Shown: one piece after another, positions 36,689-45,404 of the stretch | Numbering within the stretch: the stretch's first letter is position 1 | How the letters are laid out: each line of letters opens with the position of its first letter | Source: Hyphomonadaceae bacterium | GTDB taxonomy: Bacteria > Pseudomonadota > Alphaproteobacteria > Caulobacterales > Hyphomonadaceae | Direction of reading: 5' to 3' | NCBI GenBank assembly: GCA_947474455.1 | Contig: CANJIL010000022.1 | Coordinates: 1-45,546 of the forward strand | DNA: 45,546 nt | Notes under the pieces: generated by a model | Told to the model about the DNA's origin: nothing | What the model saw: the letters and a program-made list of their open reading frames with translations, nothing else | The model's database searches: none | Translations under genes and position numbers: made by a program

Positions 36689-37480
36689 TCACTGGGCTGT
36701 GAATCTTGCTCCTAGGTAAACACGGCGAACGTCCTCGTCGGTCAGGATCTGGTCCGGCGTGCCTTCCTTCAGCACCTTGCCATCATAGATGATCGAGGCC
36801 CTGTCGACGATCGCCAGCGTCTCGCGGACTTGGTGGTCCGTGATCAGGACACCCAGACCCCTGCCCTTGAGATAGCGGATCAGGTCTGAAATATCGGACA
36901 CTGCCAGCGGATCGATGCCGGTGAACGGCTCGTCCAGCAGCATGAAGCTGGGTCGAGACGCCAGCGCCCGTGCGATCTCGACGCGGCGGCGCTCACCGCC
37001 CGAAAGGGAATTGGCGTTCTGCTTGGCCAACCGCGCGATCTGGAGTTCCTCCAGCAGTGATTCGGTGAGTTCCTTGCGCTTGACGCGGGAATTCTCCGTC
37101 AGCTCGGCCACGGACATCACATTGTCCCACACGCTCATGCCGCGGAAGATCGAGTTCTCCTGCGGCAGGTAGCCGACGCCGAGCCGCGCCCGCTGGTACA
37201 TCGGCAGCGATGTGACGTCCGCGCCGTCGATGGTGACACGTCCTGCGTCCGCATGGATGAGACCCATGATCATGTAGAAGCACGTCGTCTTGCCCGCACC
37301 GTTAGGCCCGAGCAAACCTACGATCTCGCCGCGGCGCAGGTGAAGACTGACGTCCGTGACCACCTGTCGGCCCTTGAACGCCTTGGCCAGATTGCCCGCG
37401 CGCAGCCCGTCGCGATCGTCGGCGCCGTTCTGAACGTCTCCGAGCCCGATAGGCGCGATTTTCTTCGTGGGCGTGTCCAT
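36689..37480 (-). CDS. lptB: LptB, ATPase of the LPS export ABC transporter
   Basis: 263 residues from ATG 37480. Powers LPS extraction from the inner membrane with LptFG. Walker A GPNGAGKTT at residues 58-66, Q-loop YLPQENSIFR, signature LSGGERRRVEIARAL, Walker B FMLLDEPFTGIDP, H-loop ITDHQVRE. The N-terminal 30 residues are an extra non-conserved lead; the open frame further up to 37726 overlaps lptA and is not used. Starts 7 bases after the lptA stop. Confidence 0.96.
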   Translation of the reverse strand: MDTPTKKIAPIGLGDVQNGADDRDGLRAGNLAKAFKGRQVVTDVSLHLRRGEIVGLLGPNGAGKTTCFYMIMGLIHADAGRVTIDGADVTSLPMYQRARLGVGYLPQENSIFRGMSVWDNVMSVAELTENSRVKRKELTESLLEELQIARLAKQNANSLSGGERRRVEIARALASRPSFMLLDEPFTGIDPLAVSDISDLIRYLKGRGLGVLITDHQVRETLAIVDRASIIYDGKVLKEGTPDQILTDEDVRRVYLGARFTAQ

Positions 37481-37487
37481 CCGTTTC

Positions 37488-38048
37488 TCAGTTCGGTCGC
37501 AAAGCCGGCGCCGGCGGCGTGGGCGCGACAGGCTTAGGCGCGCGCTTTGCCGGCGTGAAGATCGAGGTGACGCGATTGGAGCCAGCCGTGATAACGGTGC
37601 GACCTTCGCTGATCTTATAGACGACCTGCGAGCCGCGCACGACGCCTTCATTGCCACGCGACAGAATGACGTCGCCTGTGATAGTGATGGTGTCCGAGGG
37701 ATAGTCGTATTGCGCACGATCGCCACGGATCTTCACATCGGGCGCCGTGTAGTAGACGCGGCCCTCCGCCAGCAGTTGTTGCATCGCTTCGCAAGCGGCT
37801 GCCTCGCCCGCAGCCGGCGCCGCGGTGGTGCAGATGACGGTGAGCTTGTCTGTGGCGATGCGGCTGTCGCCCTGCGTTGCAACGACATCGCCCGTATAGA
37901 CGCCACGCCCTTCGTTCTGGAGATACTCGCCCTGTTTGGACGTGATCTCGACCGGCGCATCCCCGCGGCCGATCTGCGCAATGGCAGGACCCGCCAGAAC
38001 CAAGGCGGCGGCTGCAAGTACCGGAATGCGTGCCCAAATCATTGTCAT
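37488..38048 (-). CDS. lptA: LptA, periplasmic LPS bridge protein
   Basis: 186 residues. Signal peptide MTMIWARIPVLAAAALVLAG ending at AIA. OstA-type beta-jellyroll with repeated strands: VEITSKQGEYLQNEG, YTGDVVATQGDSRIATDKL, ITITGDVILSRGNEGVVRGS. A Cys pair (VICTTAAP and AAACEAM) lies in the middle and could form a disulfide. The C-terminus is proline-rich. Start at 38048 lies 4 bases after the lptC stop. Confidence 0.93.
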   Translation of the reverse strand: MTMIWARIPVLAAAALVLAGPAIAQIGRGDAPVEITSKQGEYLQNEGRGVYTGDVVATQGDSRIATDKLTVICTTAAPAAGEAAACEAMQQLLAEGRVYYTAPDVKIRGDRAQYDYPSDTITITGDVILSRGNEGVVRGSQVVYKISEGRTVITAGSNRVTSIFTPAKRAPKPVAPTPPAPALRPN

Positions 38049-38052
38049 TGCC

Positions 38053-38715
38053 CTATCTTGCCGGATCCCCAGTCGTCTCGCGGCGTGTTCTCTTGGGCGT
38101 GAATTTTGTCCAAACATTGCCCTTGAGGACGATCCGCCTGCCATCGTCCGTCACCTCGTATTGGTCCGCCCGGACCTCGCCGATAGGCCCCACCCCGTTC
38201 AGCGGCGTCTGGCCTTCGACTCTGTTGTCTTTCACATACATGCGGGTCCGCTGCGACGTGAACGTGTAGCCGGCGGCATCCGTCATCACGACATCCCCTA
38301 CCAGCTCAAGCACCTCGGTTTCCGCATTCCAGACCCCTTCCCGGGCCTGCACGATGGTCGAGGCTGCATCTTCAAGCCGCGGACTCACCAGGTCGATCAG
38401 CGAAACATTCTCGCGCCGGCGGCGCGCGGTTTCGGCAGTGAGGCTGTAAGGCCGGTCGTGCGCGTCGAAGCCTTCGAAGCGCGGGGAAAGAACAGTGACA
38501 CTGAGACCTGACGTTGGACCTGCGACCGGAGGCGCGGCGAGGCTGGAGTTGATGACGGTTCCGACCAGCACGCCCGCCGACAGCACCGCCCCGATCGTGA
38601 AGAGCAGCCGCAGGATGTGCACCAGCGCCGTGTGCGTCCGCGCCTCCTTCAGGGAGGTGGTGCGCCGCGGACCCCAGATGTCCATCGAGTGATCAGAGTG
38701 AGCGGCGGAAACCAT
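38053..38715 (-). CDS. lptC: LptC, inner-membrane LPS transport protein
   Basis: 220 residues, single N-terminal membrane helix (ILRLLFTIGAVLSAGVLVGTVI) and a periplasmic jellyroll domain (SLIDLVSPRLE, VVMTDAAGYTFTSQ, ILKGN-type strands). Hands LPS from LptBFG to LptA. Position before lptA-lptB supports the call, since LptC sequences are weakly conserved. Confidence 0.9.
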   Translation of the reverse strand: MVSAAHSDHSMDIWGPRRTTSLKEARTHTALVHILRLLFTIGAVLSAGVLVGTVINSSLAAPPVAGPTSGLSVTVLSPRFEGFDAHDRPYSLTAETARRRRENVSLIDLVSPRLEDAASTIVQAREGVWNAETEVLELVGDVVMTDAAGYTFTSQRTRMYVKDNRVEGQTPLNGVGPIGEVRADQYEVTDDGRRIVLKGNVWTKFTPKRTRRETTGDPAR

Positions 38716-38792
38716 GACCCAGCCTAAAACAGACGCCCTGCACAGGGAAATCTCTTGACCTCAGTCAAAACACCCAAAAGCAGCCGAAAACC

Positions 38793-39407
38793 CTAGGTGT
38801 GTGCAAAAATGTCCTGATCAGCCCAACCGGACAGGTCCAGCGCGGCGCGCACCGGCAGGAAATCGAAGCAGGCCTGCGCCAGCTCGGTCCTTCCCTCCCG
38901 CTGCAGCATTGCGTCCAGCCGCGCCTTCAATTCGTGCAGATGGGTTACATCGGACGCCGCATAGGCCAGCTGCGCATCGGACAGCGTTTCTGCGCCCCAG
39001 TCCGAGCTTTGCTGGGCCTTTGACAGGTCGACGCTGAGCAGCTCGCGGGTGAGCTCTTTCAGCGAGTGCCGATCCGTATATGTGCGCGCCAGCCGTGAAG
39101 CGATCTTGGTGCAATAGACCGGAAAGCACGGCGCGCTCAACCACTGCTGGATCATGCCAAGGTCGAACCGCGCGAAATGGAAGATCTTGAGGATGCGCGG
39201 ATTGGACACCAGTGACTTGAGGTTCGGGCAGTCATAGTCCGGCCGCTTCAGCCGGACGACGTGCGCATCGCCCTTCCCGTCCGAAAGCTGCACGACGCAC
39301 AGCGCGTCACGAAAGGGATTGAGTCCCATCGTCTCCGTGTCGATGGCGACGGACCCCGTGAACGTCACGCCCGCCGGAAGATCTCCCTCATGATGATGAA
39401 TGGCCAT
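38793..39407 (-). CDS. rnd: Ribonuclease D, short form
   Basis: 204 residues, DEDDy 3'-5' exonuclease acting on tRNA and other RNA ends. Exo I VAIDTETMGL (Asp23, Glu25), Exo II IFHFARFDLGM, Exo III LAYAASDVTHLHEL with the catalytic Tyr and Asp. The HRDC domains of the E. coli enzyme are missing, which is usual for alphaproteobacteria. Stands at the head of the lptC-A-B/rpoN cluster. Confidence 0.94.
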   Translation of the reverse strand: MAIHHHEGDLPAGVTFTGSVAIDTETMGLNPFRDALCVVQLSDGKGDAHVVRLKRPDYDCPNLKSLVSNPRILKIFHFARFDLGMIQQWLSAPCFPVYCTKIASRLARTYTDRHSLKELTRELLSVDLSKAQQSSDWGAETLSDAQLAYAASDVTHLHELKARLDAMLQREGRTELAQACFDFLPVRAALDLSGWADQDIFAHT

Positions 39408-39502
39408 TCGATGCCTCACTTTCGGGAGGAGGAATGGAGGGAAACGCCACGAAAGACAACCCGCGGGGGGCGGGGGGGCTGTTTGGCCTGGACACGCTCC
39501 AG

Positions 39503-40533
39503 CTAAGCAGCCGGCGCCATGCCGCTAGCGGTGCAAACGCCAACAACAGCCTTCTTTTTGCCCCGCCGGCCCAGCTCCATCAATGTGGACCCAAGGTAAC
39601 GTATCCCCGACATCCCATAGGGCTGGCCGAACGCAACAGCCCCGCCATTGATGTTGGTGGTCTCCCACGGCGTCTCCAGCTGGGCCTGGTTGTAGAGCGT
39701 CGTCTCCGCATAGGCTTCGTGTAGTTCCCACACGTCGACATCGTCCCGGCTGAGCTCGTGGCGCTTCATGAGCTTCCAGATCGCCGGCGTGATGGCAATG
39801 CTCGTCTCCTCCTGCGCCAGCGAGGCGAGCTGCACGCCCCGGATCGGCAAGCCGCGCTTCGCCGCCAGACCTGTCCGCACACGGCCCCTCGTCCTAATCG
39901 AGAGTCACGTCCTGTTCGCGGCTCAACCCTGTCGCCCTGTCGGTGATCTTCATCACCGAGGTGAAGGGAACGCTCTCTTCAGCCAACTTTCCCGCCGCCC
40001 GCGCCGCCTCGATGCGCTGCTGGCTGTCGACGACATGCCAGGCCGGCGCCTAGCGGCTAAACTTATATTTCTTGACGACGAAATCCGCGGTCTCGTTCCT
40101 GGTTCCGCCTGACGGACGGCCGATGTTGCTGCAGCGGTGCACATAAGAAGCCATCGACCGCGATGCCGATCGGCATGGGGCTGATGCCCTCGACCCCGCC
40201 CGCGATCCCGCAGCTTATTTCGCCCGTCGCGATGCGGCTTGCGATCACCGATCGGCGCCGTGAGGCTCGACCCACAATACCGGTTCAACGTGACGCCCGG
40301 CGCATCGACCCGGCCTCAAGCGTCGCCGTGCGTCCGATATTATATCCCATCGCGCCCTTCGGCAGGCCGCAGCCAAGCATGACGTCTTCGATCTCTCTGC
40401 TCTCAACCTTCGCGCCCCACCGCCTGGTTGAGCACGTTGCCGCCAGCGGGATGCCATGTGCCTGGGTGAGCGCGCCGCGGAACGCGTTGGCCATCTCGGT
40501 CCGACAATAACCAACGAAAGCAACATGCTTCAC
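39503..40533 (-). pseudogene. Degraded thiolase (acetyl-CoA acyltransferase)
   Basis: Thiolase pieces in different frames on one strand. The start MKHVAFVGYCRTEMANAFRG and EDVMLGCGLPKGAMGYNIGR run at 40285-40533. Then NRYCGSSLTA with the catalytic Cys lies near 40260 in another frame, IATGEISCGIAGGVEGIS near 40170-40220 in a third, and the C-terminal third (VDVWELHEAYAETTLYNQAQ, NINGGAVAFGQPYGMSG) at 39503-39880. The His of the usual GHP motif reads Gln, and the last Cys motif (CxGGGxG) reads CTASGMAPAA. Several frameshifts and a lost middle make it non-functional. Possible original role: beta-oxidation. Confidence 0.82.
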
Positions 40534-40829
40534 CTGGAAGTCCTTGCTCGCCGTGTTGGTCAGACTGTCAGGAAAAGGGGTCAGCTACGCGATGTCGCGC
40601 CTTGCTGGTTTGCGCGGACGTTAGCGCCAGCCAGCGCGCGCCATCCCAGACACCGTCAAGTTTCAGCTATCAGTCTCAGTCTTTTTGATTTCTGGTCGCT
40701 ACATTTCACAAAATTGATTTCGAGAATTGAGTTTTCCATTGGTCCGGCATGAGTCGTCGATATTGTTCAGCACTTCCGTTGGGGCCGTTCGCATCTCTCC
40801 GGCGGCGACAAAATAGAGGGAGGCAATGC

Positions 40830-41876
40830 ATGCGTCCGTTATCCCGGATTTTGCTGGCGACAACGATCTTGGCGGCGCCGGCGGCGTTCGCACAGGCGGC
40901 GCCCGGCTACACAGTGCCAAAGACGGCGTGGGGTGCGCCTGACATTCAGGGCGACTGGACCAACCAATCGCTCACCACGATGCAGCGCCCGGACGGCGCC
41001 GCCAAGCTAGTTCTCTCGCCTAAAGAGGCCGAGGAACTGACATACAAGAACAACTACTCGGCTGCGGAGCGCCAGGAAGCACACGCATCGAAGGTCGACG
41101 CGAAATCCTCGGAAGAGTTTCTCTCCGACAAGAATGCTTCTCGCGCCTACAACCGGTTCTGGATGGATCCGGGAAGAGGGTATGCCCAGGTCAAAGGCGA
41201 GTACCGCTCGTCCTGGATCACCAAGCCGGACAGTGGCCGTATCCCTTATACGGAGGCCGGCATTGCCGCCAACACGCGCGGCGCCAACTTCGACGACTTC
41301 GAGATCCGTCCGTTGGCGGAGCGCTGCATCATGAGCTTCACGGGCAGCGGCGGCCCTGTGCTCGGCAACGGCATGTACAACAACACGATCCAGATCGTGC
41401 AGACGCCCGGCGCGGTGATGATGCTCGCGGAAATGATCCACGACGTTCGCGTGATCCCGATCGTCAAGTCAGCGTCTGAAGCCAAGCACACGCCCGATGC
41501 GATCCCGAAATGGGGTGGCGACTCGGTTGGCTGGTATGAAGGCGACACGCTGGTGGTCGAAACTGTCAACTCGCATCCCAGGCAGCGTTCTTACATCACC
41601 CCCAAGGGCAAGGTGACCGAGCGTTACACACGCTGGTCTGATGGCGAGATCTTCTACGAGTTCAAGGTCGAGGATCCGACGCTTTACACCGAAAATTGGG
41701 GGGGAGAGATGTCGCTCCGCATTTCCGGCGAGCCGCTCTACGAATATGCGTGCCACGAAGGCAACTACGCCCTTCCCGGAATTCTCGCTGGCGCCCGCAA
41801 GCTTGAGCGTGAAGGCCGTCCGCATCCGGAAGTGAGACCCTTCTTCGCCGGCGTCGACGAGTCCGACGGCGAATAG
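40830..41876 (+). CDS. Exported protein of unknown function
   Basis: 348 residues from ATG 40830, with GAGGGAGG 7 bases upstream (an earlier ATG at 40749 is not supported). Signal peptide MRPLSRILLATTILAAPAAF ending at AQA. The mature part begins PKTAWGAPDIQGDWTNQSL, and later shows MYNNTIQIVQTPGAVMMLAE, MIHDVRVIPI, and GDSVGWYEGDTLVVETVNSH. These blocks (pWGxPDLQGxW, YNNxxQIxQTP, WxGDTLVVxT) define a widespread periplasmic family of unknown function found mostly in soil and aquatic proteobacteria and Acidobacteria. Only two Cys are seen (ERCIMSF, EYACHEG). It has its own terminator and is probably a single-gene unit. Confidence 0.8.
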   Translation: MRPLSRILLATTILAAPAAFAQAAPGYTVPKTAWGAPDIQGDWTNQSLTTMQRPDGAAKLVLSPKEAEELTYKNNYSAAERQEAHASKVDAKSSEEFLSDKNASRAYNRFWMDPGRGYAQVKGEYRSSWITKPDSGRIPYTEAGIAANTRGANFDDFEIRPLAERCIMSFTGSGGPVLGNGMYNNTIQIVQTPGAVMMLAEMIHDVRVIPIVKSASEAKHTPDAIPKWGGDSVGWYEGDTLVVETVNSHPRQRSYITPKGKVTERYTRWSDGEIFYEFKVEDPTLYTENWGGEMSLRISGEPLYEYACHEGNYALPGILAGARKLEREGRPHPEVRPFFAGVDESDGE

Positions 41877-41897
41877 GAGACAGACGATCATCACAGG

Positions 41898-41934
41898 CTG
41901 CGCCGGCCCCTAGGACCGGCGCAGTTTTGTTTTG
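41898..41934 (+). terminator. Rho-independent terminator
   Basis: Perfect 9-bp stem CTGCGCCGG...CCGGCGCAG with a 9-base loop, then TTTTGTTTTG. It lies 22 bases after the stop of the exported protein gene. Confidence 0.9.
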
Positions 41935-41970
41935 CGAGACAACGCGCTGACCCGCGCCGGAAACAATCCA

Positions 41971-42441
41971 TCAAGTCTGAAGGCTGTAGCCACCGTTCTC
42001 GGTTATCGGGTAGCGCAACACAGCGTGGTTGGGCTCAATCTTCTGGCGTAGCCGGTACATGAGCGTTTCGAGGGTGCGCAGGGTCGCCTCGGAATCCCAC
42101 CCCCAGACAACGGCCAGAAGCTCGTCACGCAGCACAGGCTCTCCCGCGGCGCGATGCAGTTGCGGCGGGATGTCCGCTTCCATTTCCGTCAATCTTGCAA
42201 TGGCCCGCGTCGACAGGAAGCCTCGACGACGGCCGGCATTCATAGGGACCAATCTGGAGTGACACGTCTTCAGAATGTTGATGATCACGTCGGGCCTTGC
42301 CGTTTCCGCCTTCGCGAGTCATGCGGAAGCAGTTGCGGCCGGCTACATCCTGAGGGCTTCGTGCAGACTGAACTGCCGTGCGAGCGCTTCGCGCAGGTCG
42401 ATATCATCCTCGATCAGAAGGATCGTCTTCGCCGACATCAT
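41971..42441 (-). pseudogene. OmpR-family response regulator with collapsed receiver domain
   Basis: Starts like a receiver domain, MMSAKTILLIEDDIDLREAL, with the acidic pair DD, then stops at TAG (42343-42345). A fragment ALAKAETARPDVII-like (here LAKAETARPDVIINIL) follows in frame, but the phospho-acceptor block that should come next (LDxxLPDxDG to TKPF) is missing. The winged-helix output domain is nearly complete: LTEMEADIPPQLHRAAGEPV, LRDELLAVVWGWDSE, TLETLMYRLRQKIEP and ITENGGYSL. It has both a nonsense codon and an internal deletion of about 60 codons. A 105-residue DNA-binding fragment (41971-42288) could still be made. No sensor kinase is adjacent. Confidence 0.75.
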
Positions 42442-42609
42442 GACGGACCGTTTCCCATCATGTAAGCAGCAGCCTCATCGGCAAACGCGAATGGCGTCAT
42501 CAGCATCTTTTGCCGGTCACCGGCATGACGCTGCGAGGGAGCCGCAAGCAAGATCCACACAGCTGCGAGAGTCGGCCATTGTGCGGTCTCGACAATCCAC
42601 AATAGCGAA

Positions 42610-42645
42610 CCACCCTGGAACGCCCGCACAAGGCGCCCAGGGTGG
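42610..42645. other. Strong hairpin downstream of the copper/haem fusion gene
   Basis: CCACCCTGG...CCAGGGTGG with an inner CGCC...GGCG, 31-66 bases after the stop of the 42676 gene on the minus strand. No U-tract follows, so it is either a Rho-type 3' end structure or a processing barrier. Confidence 0.5.
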
Positions 42646-42675
42646 GACATTGCGTTCGACCTCTAATCGCGTTCC

Positions 42676-44646
42676 TTACTGCCCGGCCGTAGGAGCGCGA
42701 TTGGGAGCATATTTGCGTAGCTCGGCAAACACAGGCTTTGCCGCCTTGATTTCGGTGGCATCAAGAGCGCCATCCTTGTCGGCGTCGAACTCGGCGAACT
42801 TCGGCTGCATGGCGTCGTAAACGCGGCCACGCAACTCGGTCAGCTGGACCTTCCCATCGAGGTTATCGTCGAGAGCGCCAATGGCGCCGCTCGCTTTCAG
42901 TGCATCAGTCGCATCAGCTTCCGCGCCAACCTTCTCGTCGTCCCATTGATAGAACATCGAAGAGTAGTGCATTTCTTCCCATGACTGGTCGCCCCAGATC
43001 ACTTTCTCCTTGGGATTGGGGTTCGCACCGTTGCGGGTGCTGTTGTCATACCACCAGGTCGCGACGATCTTGGAGCCAGCGGCCACTTTGATCGGCTCGG
43101 CAAAGTCGTAGTAGCGCTGCCAGTTGAAGTCGTAGCGCGGCACGTTGAGAATCGTCGTCGTCTTGCCGTTCGGTTCGACCAGGTCGACCCTAGCCGCCTG
43201 CCCGCGCACGTGCGCGTGCATCATCATCGAGAACAGAGTCGCGTTTTTCGGGAACTGCAGGTAGGCGATCTCCTTGTGGAAGTCGGTGTTGGCCGGCAGC
43301 TCGATGAAATTATCAGTGACCACCGCATGGCGCATGATCTTGGTGGGCGCCTTGTCCTTCGGATAGAAGTACAAGCCGACCTTCGAGACATCCAGGCTCT
43401 CCTTGCCGTATGGCGTGTAGTGCATCTGGAAGCCAAGGTTTCCGCCTGCCGGCAGTTCGACACCCCAGCCCTCCGGAACATTCCAGTCGCCACCGCCAAC
43501 GGCGAACTCGCCATAGCTGTTTATCCACTGAGAAGCTGATGCCGGACCTTCAAGCGGTTTTTCGGCGATGTTGCCCATGAGGATATGGTGGACGCCACGA
43601 CGGTCGCCCGGGATGAAGCTCGTCGAGCGCACCCAGCGAGATTCGGTCGTGGGGTTTACGGTCGTCGGATACTGGTACTCGACCACGCCCGAGGCCGGGA
43701 TCGTGTACCCAGGAATGTCGACCACCAGATCCGGCTGCCCCTTCGGCCATTCGGGAGCAGTCGTGGCGGCTACTGCGAGTGGGTCTGCGCCGCCCGAGCG
43801 CGGAGCGCCAGCTTCGATCCAGTGAACGATCGTCTTGATCTGGTTGTTCGACAGCGAGGCGTCGTGCTTGAACTTGCCGACCGTCGGATCGGCGTGCCAT
43901 GGCGGCATCGTGTCCGTGCGGATGGCTTCGCGGATCATCGGGGCCCAGCCCTTGACCGTCGCATAGTCCTTCATCGCGAACGGGCCGATGCCGCCTTCCT
44001 GGTGGCAGGCTACGCATTTCGCCTGGAGTATCGGCGCGACGTCGCTTTCATATGAGATCTTGGCGTGCTCGGCGGTGCGCTGACGCTCCGGGAACGCGAT
44101 CGGCGTACCCGTGAATTTCACGTCCGTCATGGCAATCGGCTTGCCGGCCTTGAGATTGGCAAGCGCCGCGCCGACGCCGTCGGCCGCGCCGTGATACAGG
44201 ACCTTGAGCGTTTTCGGCTGGAGCACGAAAGCCTCACCGGCGGTGGTGATGCCCAGCTGCTCTCCGGCCAGCTGCAGGTCGTCATGCAGGACCGGGAAGC
44301 TGTAGCCTTGCGAGTTGGCCTCCGCCGCGATCTGGGCGCGCGTCACGCCAAGGGTCGAGTTCAGCATCATGAACTTGGTTTTCGGATGCGCCGCCTGGAG
44401 AGCTTCAAGCGCCTTCCCTGCCTTGCGCGACCCGGCATCACCGTTGACCTGCGACACGACGACGACTGCATCGACATCGTTCAGGCGGCGGAGGCTCTGC
44501 GCCAGACCCGTGTGGTCGACAAGGCGGAAATCGTCGGCCGCAGTTGCGACTTTCACGGTGTCGCCAACACGGTAGGCCAGCGCCGACCCTGCGATCGCCC
44601 CGGCGACGGCGAGCACGGCTACACCAGTCAAAATACGCATCCGCAT
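42676..44646 (-). CDS. Redoxin-like / cytochrome c / copper type II monooxygenase / EF-hand fusion protein, exported
   Basis: 656 residues from ATG 44646, with GGAGGAC 6 bases upstream. Domains in order: signal peptide (1-24); thioredoxin-like redoxin fold (about 30-170) with no cysteine at all, so no peroxidase site; c-type cytochrome (about 195-280) with CVACH at 211-215 and a possible Met ligand in TMPPWH (Met247); a PHM/DBM-like copper monooxygenase module (about 300-565); two EF-hand loops, DDNLDGKVQLTE (about 593-604) and DADKDGALDATE (621-632). The monooxygenase part keeps counterparts of all PHM copper ligands: His353-His354, His409, HAH (477, 479) and Met559. Such enzymes hydroxylate C-H bonds using copper and O2. 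The substrate is unknown. Confidence 0.85.
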   Translation of the reverse strand: MRMRILTGVAVLAVAGAIAGSALAYRVGDTVKVATAADDFRLVDHTGLAQSLRRLNDVDAVVVVSQVNGDAGSRKAGKALEALQAAHPKTKFMMLNSTLGVTRAQIAAEANSQGYSFPVLHDDLQLAGEQLGITTAGEAFVLQPKTLKVLYHGAADGVGAALANLKAGKPIAMTDVKFTGTPIAFPERQRTAEHAKISYESDVAPILQAKCVACHQEGGIGPFAMKDYATVKGWAPMIREAIRTDTMPPWHADPTVGKFKHDASLSNNQIKTIVHWIEAGAPRSGGADPLAVAATTAPEWPKGQPDLVVDIPGYTIPASGVVEYQYPTTVNPTTESRWVRSTSFIPGDRRGVHHILMGNIAEKPLEGPASASQWINSYGEFAVGGGDWNVPEGWGVELPAGGNLGFQMHYTPYGKESLDVSKVGLYFYPKDKAPTKIMRHAVVTDNFIELPANTDFHKEIAYLQFPKNATLFSMMMHAHVRGQAARVDLVEPNGKTTTILNVPRYDFNWQRYYDFAEPIKVAAGSKIVATWWYDNSTRNGANPNPKEKVIWGDQSWEEMHYSSMFYQWDDEKVGAEADATDALKASGAIGALDDNLDGKVQLTELRGRVYDAMQPKFAEFDADKDGALDATEIKAAKPVFAELRKYAPNRAPTAGQ

Positions 44647-44960
44647 CTCAAGTCCTCCGAGTGTATTTTTTGTTGGATCGCAACATGCCACATGATCCAC
44701 CTAGCACTAGTAGGCTCGCCCCGGACTCACGCGCATGTCATCGGAATCCCCCTATCGCCCTAACCTCACAATTCCAGCTCTAGATAAGGAATATACCGGC
44801 CTCGCGCCGAAGCGCCTTGCATTGACCCAGCGTAAGCTCGCCCGGGATGCCGCGGCGCTCTGCCGAATGTGGCCGGCGACCGTATCCGGCCGGCCGAAAA
44901 CGAAATGGCCGACCACGTATCGGCCTTGAAGTTGTAAGTCGGGGCCGTGCGGCGACAGAG
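44647..44960. other. Intergenic region without a supported gene
   Basis: 314 bases between the fusion protein gene and the small exported protein gene. A 64-codon ORF on the plus strand (44735-44929) has no recognisable features. Its end is built from repeated GGCCGG/ACCGTAT segments that form weak inverted repeats. It probably holds the promoter of the fusion gene, but I cannot place it. Confidence 0.5.
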
Positions 44961-45404
44961 CTAAGAGCCGTGCACCATCACGCTGACACGGCGCCTCTCG
45001 ACGACTTTGAGCGCTCCGGGAGCGCCAGTCAGCTTGTCGAACGTGACGACGATGTCGGCGTCCTTGGTGGCGCCCGGGACCAATTCGAAGACCTGATATC
45101 GCGCGCCGTCGGCCGCTGCATCATCCGTGGCCTTGCGAATGGCGACCATCTCGCCTTCGGACGCCCTGGCAGTCCAGGTCGCGTCGGGACTACCCGGCAG
45201 GCGGACCCGGTTCACATCGTCTTTCTTGGTGTGGAAGGTACATCCGTCGGGAGTCTCCCCCTGTTTGGCGCAAGGCGTCGCTTTGGCGCCCGGCCTCAGC
45301 GGGTTCGGAATTGCATATGCCGGGTTCGCAGAATTGGGCGTTCCTTGGGCGCTCGCGCCAGCACAACCCGCAACCAGAGCGACGATCACCAGCACCGAGC
45401 GCAT
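44961..45404 (-). CDS. Small exported protein or lipoprotein, function unknown
   Basis: 147 residues from ATG 45404 (GGAGAAA upstream); a longer start at 45437 puts charged residues before the signal and is less likely. The N-terminus MRSVLVIVALVAGCAGASAQ is a signal peptide with a possible lipobox (VAGC) or cleavage after ASA. The mature part has two Cys (ATPCAKQG and DGCTFHT), likely disulfide-bonded, then an alpha/beta-looking segment ending VVERRRVSVMVHGS. I do not recognise a family. It is upstream of the copper/haem fusion on the same strand, but 314 bases away. Confidence 0.65.
   Translation of the reverse strand: MRSVLVIVALVAGCAGASAQGTPNSANPAYAIPNPLRPGAKATPCAKQGETPDGCTFHTKKDDVNRVRLPGSPDATWTARASEGEMVAIRKATDDAAADGARYQVFELVPGATKDADIVVTFDKLTGAPGALKVVERRRVSVMVHGS

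Noticed and set aside
42438-42650. 70-codon minus-strand ORF overlapping the response regulator start as ATGA
   Set aside because: The overlap looks like coupling, but the first codons lie in a strong hairpin, the sequence has no recognisable feature, and the partner gene is itself broken. Left as unsupported.
44735-44929. 64-codon plus-strand ORF
   Set aside because: No ribosome site or family features; the second half is repetitive GGCCGG sequence.
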